This document shows positions 37,532 to 43,094 of a stretch of 43,094 bases of DNA, piece after piece (position 1 is the first letter of the stretch; each line of letters starts with the position of its first letter). Source of the DNA: Nitriliruptoraceae bacterium (lineage in GTDB: Bacteria > Actinomycetota > Nitriliruptoria > Nitriliruptorales > Nitriliruptoraceae); assembly GCA_007120465.1 (NCBI GenBank), contig SKNO01000184.1:1-43094 (forward strand). Reading direction: 5' to 3'. A model generated the notes under the pieces. That model did no database searches. It was given only the letters and a program-made list of their open reading frames with translations, and was not told where the DNA came from. The position numbers were made by a program, and so were the translations under genes.

Positions 37532-39661
37532 ATGCGCAACTACGGCCAGTTCTGCCCGATCGCGCGGGGCTCGGAGATCCTCGCGGAGCGCTGGACGCCC
37601 ATCATCCTGCGCAACCTCCTGCTGGGCTGCCGCACCTTCAACGACATCGCGGCTGGCGCGCCCGGACTGTCTCGCGCGCTGCTCACCCGCAGGCTCCGCG
37701 AGCTCGAGCGCGCCGGCGTCATCGTCATCTCTCCGAAGCCGGGCGGGCGCGGGTCGCTGTACGAGCCGACGCGCGCCGGGCGCGAGCTGTGGGCCGTGCT
37801 CGGCGCCATCGGCACGTGGGCCGAAGACTGGACCGACGTCACCCCCGAGCATGCCGATCCCGAGACCGTGCTGTGGTCGTGGTCCCAGGCGTACCTGCGG
37901 CACGACCTGTTGCCCACACGCCGGGTCGTGGTGCGGTTCGACTTCCAGCGCGATGACCGGCCCGAGCAACTGTGGCTGCACATCGAGCACGCAGGCGCCG
38001 AGATCTGCCGCTTCGACCCGGGGTTCGGCGACGATCTGACCGTGTCCATCGTTGATCCGGTCGTCTTCGCCCGGTGGCACCTCGGCTTGCTCGAGTGGGA
38101 GGTGGCCCTGCGCTCCGGTGGGCTGCAGATCAGCGGTCCCGCCGAGCTGCGGCGGGCGCTGCCGACCTGGAACGCGAGCCCGCAGCGGCATGCCCGCCAG
38201 CGGGACGAGGCACGCCGGATGCCGGGCGCACCCGACGAGCTGCCGCTCGAGGCCGTCCCCCGACCACCACCGCCAGCGAGCCGCGAGCAGCGGCAACCTT
38301 CCCGACCTGCGGCCATCCCGGGCTTCCAGGGCGCGGTGGTTGCCCCCGACGACCCCGGCTACGACCAGGCCCGCGCGGTCTGGAACGGCGGGATCGACCG
38401 TCGGCCACGCTACATCGCCCGGTGCCTGTCCACCGCCGACGTGACGGCCGCGCTGCGCTTCGCTCGTGACGGTGACCTGCCGATCAGCGTGCGTGCCGGC
38501 GGTCACGGCGTCGCCGGTGCGGCGGTATGCGACGATGGGCTGGTGATCGACCTCGCCGCGATGAAGCGGATCGCGGTGGATCCGGCCCGGAGGACCGCGA
38601 CGGTCCAGCCCGGTGTGCTGTGGGGGGAGCTCGACGCGGCAACCCAGGCCCTGGGCCTCGCGACGACGGGCGGCATCGTGTCGCACACGGGCGTCTCGGG
38701 GCTGACCCTCGGCGGGGGCATCGGGTGGCTCATGCGCCGACACGGGCTCGCCGTCGACAACCTGCTGGCGGCGGAGGTCGTCACGGCCGAGGGTGGCACC
38801 CTGACGGCCAGCGCCACCGAGGAAGCCGAGCTGTTCTGGGGGCTGCGCGGGGGTGGGGCCGGGCTCGGCGTGGTCACCTCCTTCACCTTCCGGCTCCACC
38901 CGATCGAGCGCGAGGTGCTCGCCGGGCCGGTGGTGTGGGCGCTCGAGGACGCGCGGGAGATCCTGACGGCCTACCGCGAGTTCGTCGCCACGGCCCCCCG
39001 CGAGGTCGCCACGATCGTGACGCTGCGCCGGGTCCCAGACGACCCGCACCTTCCGGTCGAGCTGCATGGCAGACTCGTCTGCATCGTGGGGATGCTGGCA
39101 CTGGCGCCACCGGGCACCGCCGAGCGGCTGCTGGCCCCGCTCCGCGAGTTCGGTCGTCCGCTGCTCGACCGCGTCCGGTACCGGCCCTACACCAACCTCC
39201 AGTCCAGCATCGACGCGACCGTGCCCCACGGCTGGCACTACTACTGGAAGGCGACCGGCGTCCCCACCCTGTCGGACGCAGCGATCGACGCGCTGGTCGA
39301 CCATCTGCCACGGGCCCACTCCCGGCGCAGCTTCGCGGTGATGTTCCACCTCGGCGGGCAGGTCGGCGACGTCGACCCGCGGTCCACCGCCTACACCCGC
39401 CGGCACTTGGCGCACGAGATCGTGGTCAACGCGGTCTGGTTGCCCGACGAGCCGCTCGCGGAGGACGAGCCCGCCTGGGCACGGGCATGCCTCGACGGTC
39501 TGGCTCCGCACGGACAGGGCGCCTACCTCAACTTCCTCGATCGCGACGACCAGGCGCGGACCCCAGACGCCTTCGACCCGATGGCCTACCAGCGCCTCAC
39601 GGATCTCCGCCGCCGCGTCGATCCGGCGGGAGTCCTCTCGCCCCACCAGGCAGCGGTGTGA
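37532..39661 (+). CDS. HxlR-family wHTH + SCP2-like domain fused to FAD-binding (PCMH/BBE) oxidase, 709 aa
   Basis: HxlR: CPIARGSEILAERWTPIILRNLLLGCRTFNDIAAGAPGLSRALLTRRLRELERAGVI; FAD oxidase from residue 262: IPGFQGAVVAPDDPGYDQARAVWNGGIDRRP…SVRAGGHGVAGAAVCDDGLVIDL…LGGGIGWLMRRHG. Confidence 0.92.
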   Translation: MRNYGQFCPIARGSEILAERWTPIILRNLLLGCRTFNDIAAGAPGLSRALLTRRLRELERAGVIVISPKPGGRGSLYEPTRAGRELWAVLGAIGTWAEDWTDVTPEHADPETVLWSWSQAYLRHDLLPTRRVVVRFDFQRDDRPEQLWLHIEHAGAEICRFDPGFGDDLTVSIVDPVVFARWHLGLLEWEVALRSGGLQISGPAELRRALPTWNASPQRHARQRDEARRMPGAPDELPLEAVPRPPPPASREQRQPSRPAAIPGFQGAVVAPDDPGYDQARAVWNGGIDRRPRYIARCLSTADVTAALRFARDGDLPISVRAGGHGVAGAAVCDDGLVIDLAAMKRIAVDPARRTATVQPGVLWGELDAATQALGLATTGGIVSHTGVSGLTLGGGIGWLMRRHGLAVDNLLAAEVVTAEGGTLTASATEEAELFWGLRGGGAGLGVVTSFTFRLHPIEREVLAGPVVWALEDAREILTAYREFVATAPREVATIVTLRRVPDDPHLPVELHGRLVCIVGMLALAPPGTAERLLAPLREFGRPLLDRVRYRPYTNLQSSIDATVPHGWHYYWKATGVPTLSDAAIDALVDHLPRAHSRRSFAVMFHLGGQVGDVDPRSTAYTRRHLAHEIVVNAVWLPDEPLAEDEPAWARACLDGLAPHGQGAYLNFLDRDDQARTPDAFDPMAYQRLTDLRRRVDPAGVLSPHQAAV

Positions 39662-40040
39662 CCCGGTGCGCGACGACGCCCGAGCCCTTCGGGCGGTGGT
39701 CAAGCCGGGATGGGTACGGCGGCAAGGTGTGATGGTGGGCTCCTCGATCCCGGGGCGCCGGGGGCGCATCGAACTGTCGGCCGTGTGCGTCGTGAACGCA
39801 CCGAGGCACCCTGTTGGTTGCCCGGGAGGCCCGTGTTGATCGCGTTGGGAAGAAGTCGCGCTGCGACCGCTCCAGACCGGCGGTTGCAGCTGCATCGCCG
39901 TGACGATGTGCGGAAGGGCTCAGCCGCCGATGCGCACATGGTTCGACGTGACCGGAGCCGCCGTCTCGGGAGGTGCAGCGGGGCGGCGGTCGCTGTGGAT
40001 CAGCGGCCGGCGCGTCGCCGCCGAGCGGTACGATCGCCCC

Positions 40041-40286
40041 ATGACCGATCACGCGCAGTCGCTGCTTCGCGAGGCTCTCTCGCTCTCCGAGGAAGAGCGT
40101 GCGGGCCTGATCGCCGAGCTGTTGGTAAGCCTTGAGGGACCTGCTGAGGACGACGAAGCGGCCGTCGAGCATGCGTGGGCGGAAGCGCTCGAGCGACGGG
40201 CACGACGGGTCTTGGCCGGCGAAGCGCCGGGGGAGGACTGGGGCCAGGTCCGTGGCCGTGTCGGGCGAGCGCTGACAGACGGGTGA
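40041..40286 (+). CDS. Addiction-module antitoxin (PF09720-like)
   Basis: EALSLSEEERAGLIAELLVSLEG…VEHAWAEALERRARRVLAGEAPGEDW. Confidence 0.85.
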   Translation: MTDHAQSLLREALSLSEEERAGLIAELLVSLEGPAEDDEAAVEHAWAEALERRARRVLAGEAPGEDWGQVRGRVGRALTDG

Positions 40287-40603
40287 GCCGACGGGTCCTC
40301 TTCGAGCCGGAGGCGTCGGCCGAGCTTGAGGAAGCCGCGATCTGGTACGAAGCTCAGCGATCCGGTCTGGGCCGGGCTTTCCTCACGGCAGTAGACCGGG
40401 CCATCGAGCACATTGCGGCCTGGCCGGACGCCCGACTCTCCGTTCCCGGCGTGCCGGCCAGCCTCTCGGTCCGCCAGTTCCCGGTCTCCCGCTTCCCATA
40501 CCGCATCGCGTACCTGGTCACATCCCAGGAGCTGCGGGTCCTCGCGGTGGCTCACGCCCGCCGACGTCCTGGCTACTGGCGATCGCGCACCGAACCGCGA
40601 TGA
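40283..40603 (+). CDS. ParE/RelE family toxin
   Basis: RVLFEPEASAELEEAAIWYEAQRSGLGRAFLTAVDRAIEHIAAWPDA…VRQFPVSRFPYRIAYLV; GTGA overlap with antitoxin. Confidence 0.87.
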   Translation: MSRRVLFEPEASAELEEAAIWYEAQRSGLGRAFLTAVDRAIEHIAAWPDARLSVPGVPASLSVRQFPVSRFPYRIAYLVTSQELRVLAVAHARRRPGYWRSRTEPR

Positions 40604-40614
40604 TGTGCGTGTCT

Positions 40615-40631
40615 GCCGTCTCCCGGACGGC
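40615..40631. terminator. GCCGTC-TCCCG-GACGGC hairpin between convergent TA modules
   Basis: Perfect 6-bp stem, 5-nt loop, in the 67-bp gap between convergent stops. Confidence 0.45.
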
Positions 40632-40670
40632 GCAGAACGCTCCGCACCTTGGGGAGCCCTGCTGCCGCGG

Positions 40671-41033
40671 TCAGGGCTCGGGGCGGCGGACGCGCAGCTC
40701 ACCGTCGCGCCAGACCGCGATGCACCTTCGCAGGTCGTTGAGTTCGACGCTCGTAGCGATGCGTTCGGCGGTTTGTCGGATCGCGCGTGGGGGCTGATGG
40801 TCGAGGCGGATCACCAGCACTCCGGAGTGGGTGCCCGGCGGGTGGGCCCGGATGTCGCCCAGCCCACGGTCGAGTGTGACAAGCAGCCGATCGTGGGCCG
40901 TCGCACCGGCGAGTACCGCCGGGTCCTTCGCCCCTCGAAGGCCTTCGTCCCGGACCGTGTCCACCTCGTGGCCCATACCAGCCAACACGTCGATGGCCCA
41001 GTCCGGCAGGTTCTCGTCGAGCTTGATACTCAC
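40671..41033 (-). CDS. DUF5615 PIN-like toxin
   Basis: MSIKLDENLPDWAIDVLAGMGHEVDTVRDEGLRGAKDPAVLAGATAHDRLLVTLDRGLGD. Confidence 0.88.
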   Translation of the reverse strand: MSIKLDENLPDWAIDVLAGMGHEVDTVRDEGLRGAKDPAVLAGATAHDRLLVTLDRGLGDIRAHPPGTHSGVLVIRLDHQPPRAIRQTAERIATSVELNDLRRCIAVWRDGELRVRRPEP

Positions 41034-41266
41034 GTGGAGGCGACGGCGGGGTACTCGTCTCGTGCCAGCTCAGCGCCGTAGGCCGCGGCCGCCCGGATGC
41101 CTTCGACCGTCAGCGTCGCGTACTCCGCGAGGATCTCGTCTTCGGTCATCCCATCCGCCAGCGCGTCGAGGACGATGCTGACCAGGATGCGGGTGCCGCG
41201 CACGGTCGCCTGACCGTGGCACACCTGGGGGTCACGGACGATCAAGGCGCGTTGCTCGTCGGTCAT
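41030..41266 (-). CDS. DUF433 antitoxin
   Basis: LIVRDPQVCHGQATVRGTRILVSIVLDALADGMTEDEILAEYATLTVEGIRAAAAYGAELA; ATGA overlap with DUF5615 gene. Confidence 0.88.
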   Translation of the reverse strand: MTDEQRALIVRDPQVCHGQATVRGTRILVSIVLDALADGMTEDEILAEYATLTVEGIRAAAAYGAELARDEYPAVAST

Positions 41267-41427
41267 GGTCGTCGGCCTCGCTCGGGTGCCTCCGATCGTA
41301 CGCCGCTGACCGGTGGCCGTCCCCGCTGTCCACAAGAGGTCGCTTGCCGGTCGGAGGCCAGCTCGCTCTGGCGGGGCGAGCGCAGGCTGATGGTGGTGGC
41401 GTCATACCCCGCCGCCAGGGAGCCAGC

Positions 41428-42333
41428 ATGTCCACCGTCACGCTCGACCTTCCTTACCGCCAGGCCGGTACGGCCCAGTGGGCCGCCGTGGCGTTCGTAG
41501 CCGGCTACTCGTCCCCAGGAACCCGGCAGGCGTACGCGACCCAGCTGCGTCTGCGGTTCGACTGGTGCGCCCAGCACCAGCTCGAACCGTTGGCAGACGT
41601 CTGCCGCCCCCACGTGGAGCTCTACGCCCGCGACCTCGAAGCGCTTGGTCTCGCCCCGGCCACCGTTGCCCTCAGGCTGGTCGTGATCACCGGCTTCTAC
41701 CGCTACTGCGTCGAGGAACAGCTCCTCGAGCACTCCCCGGCGGTCCACGTTCGTCGTCCCAAGATCTCCCAGGAGTCCACCCGGCTTGCCCTCGACCGCG
41801 CAGAGCCCGGTGCGTTCCTCGTCCAGGCCGGGCTGTCCGGCGGCAACGACCACGCGCTGGCCTGCCTGCTCGCCCTCAACGCGCTCCGTGTCTCCGAAGC
41901 CTGTGGCGCGGACCTGAGCGATCTCGCGCTCGCGAACGGCCACCGCACCCTGCGCATCGTTGGCAAGGGCAACCAGCCAGCGCTGATCCCGCTCGCTCCG
42001 AGAACGATGCGGGCGATCGACAGCGCCGTCGGGGAACGCACCGACGGGCCGCTGCTTGCTCGCGATGATGGCAGCCGGTTGGATCGGCGCGCTGCTGGAC
42101 GGATCGTGCGTCGGCTCGCGAACCGTGCCGGGATCGACAAGGTGGTCTCCCCGCACTCGCTGCGGCACGCGGCGATCACCGCCGCCGGGTGCAGCCTGCG
42201 TGACGTCCAGGACCTCGCGCGCCACGCCGCCCCTCGCCAGACCCGCCGCTACGACCGGGCCCGCGGCGCGCTCGACCGAAACCCCACCGACATCGTCGCC
42301 ACTTACCTCGCCGGTGCAACTGGGGCCCGTTGA
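41428..42333 (+). CDS. Tyrosine-recombinase-family integrase
   Basis: ALRVSEACGADLSDL (catalytic R), SPHSLRHAAIT (HxxR), ARHAAPRQTRRYDR (H…Y). Confidence 0.9.
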   Translation: MSTVTLDLPYRQAGTAQWAAVAFVAGYSSPGTRQAYATQLRLRFDWCAQHQLEPLADVCRPHVELYARDLEALGLAPATVALRLVVITGFYRYCVEEQLLEHSPAVHVRRPKISQESTRLALDRAEPGAFLVQAGLSGGNDHALACLLALNALRVSEACGADLSDLALANGHRTLRIVGKGNQPALIPLAPRTMRAIDSAVGERTDGPLLARDDGSRLDRRAAGRIVRRLANRAGIDKVVSPHSLRHAAITAAGCSLRDVQDLARHAAPRQTRRYDRARGALDRNPTDIVATYLAGATGAR

Positions 42334-42623
42334 CCACTACGAACCATCACGGCTGCCCGGTCAAGCGCTCGGCAGTCGTGATGATGGGCGGGATGGGCGA
42401 TGCACATCGTCCGCGCATAGATCTTCTAACGGATGTCAAGCGCTAGCGATGCGGCAGCGCACCGCCGCCTCCTCCGGTCGCCCCTCGATCACACTGAGAG
42501 AGTCTTGCCTGATCGATCGGGCGACGCTCAGCCAGCGGCCCCACCACCCGTGGCTGACCGCACCTCGGACGGCGAACGGTGCGTGGCGAAGCTGCTTCAC
42601 TCCGCTCGATCAACGGAGCACAG

Positions 42624-43094
42624 ATGGGATCCCTCGACTCGTATGATCTGACGGCTCGCCTCGTGCGCACCGTGGTCGGCTTCTGGTCGCTGGGCGGGGT
42701 GACGGTCCAGCAGGATCACTTCCAGGAGGTGAGCCATCCGACCGCGCCAGAGCATCCCCTCGGCAACTTCGTCCACCGCGTCAGGCACGACGCTGGCGCG
42801 GCGCTGGAAGCGCTCGTCGGCGAAGAGCGGACACCACCAGCGGCTGCCCACCGTCGCGTCATCATCGATGATGGAGCCCCTGCCGAATCTGAGGCGCTGC
42901 TGACGCTGCACGACTGGCAGCTCGAACGCCAACTCCAACTCGTGTTGCCGTCAACGACACACGTCGGCGCGCCGGAGTCGAGGGTCCGCCCGGCGACCGA
43001 TGTCGCCGACTGGGAGGCGATCAACGACCTGTTCCGTACAGACCACCTCGAGGAGGATGCCCGCCGTGGGGATCCCCCTCGGTCACCGGCCCAA
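42624..43094 (+). CDS. GNAT-like acetyltransferase, 3' truncated by window end
   Basis: ATG 42624 open through 43094 (157 codons): …VRPATDVADWEAINDLFRTDHLEEDARRGDPP. Not in the supplied ORF track because no stop is reached. Confidence 0.55.
   Translation, partial: MGSLDSYDLTARLVRTVVGFWSLGGVTVQQDHFQEVSHPTAPEHPLGNFVHRVRHDAGAALEALVGEERTPPAAAHRRVIIDDGAPAESEALLTLHDWQLERQLQLVLPSTTHVGAPESRVRPATDVADWEAINDLFRTDHLEEDARRGDPPRSPAQ

Noticed and set aside
37499-39895. 798-aa minus-strand ORF opposite the HxlR-oxidase gene
   Set aside because: Shadow ORF: low-complexity, Arg/Gly/Gln-rich translation without motifs, while the plus strand encodes recognisable domains.

Overview
The window is 43 kb of high-GC DNA, probably from an actinobacterium, read by eye with no database search. 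I support about 40 coding sequences; most start codons are inferred and may shift by a few codons. Blocks, left to right: (1) maf and dusB-like genes, a Rv2578c-type radical SAM protein, an SRPBCC protein, a single-domain TrxR-like FAD protein and an AhpD-like protein, with a 63-bp tandem repeat between the last two; (2) an SLC13-type transporter and a PGPGW membrane protein; (3) a minus-strand Liv-type ABC uptake operon (livG, acyl-CoA ligase, livH, livM, substrate-binding protein, livF, PaaK-like protein), divergent from an IclR regulator and an acetyl-CoA-synthetase-like protein; (4) HIT, a 612-aa orphan, FmdB, a CDF/ArsR metal-efflux pair, an ERCC4 nuclease, two adjacent radical SAM enzymes, a cold-shock protein and a HelD-like helicase; (5) a SARP/AfsR regulator divergent from a methyltransferase, cupin, FAD-monooxygenase and lipoprotein cluster; (6) one ORF joining an HxlR regulator, an SCP2-like domain and a berberine-bridge-type FAD oxidase; (7) an accessory end with two toxin-antitoxin modules, a tyrosine recombinase and a GNAT gene cut by the window edge. 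The strongest leads are the HxlR-SCP2-flavin-oxidase fusion, three TYGACC direct repeats at exact 11-bp spacing (SARP-box geometry) upstream of the methyltransferase, two adenylate-forming-enzyme homologues that both lost the A3 loop and the A10 lysine around the Liv operon, an SmtB-like operator next to a triplicated 14-bp start region at the CDF gene, and a MerR-type palindromic promoter in front of an apparently degraded gene.
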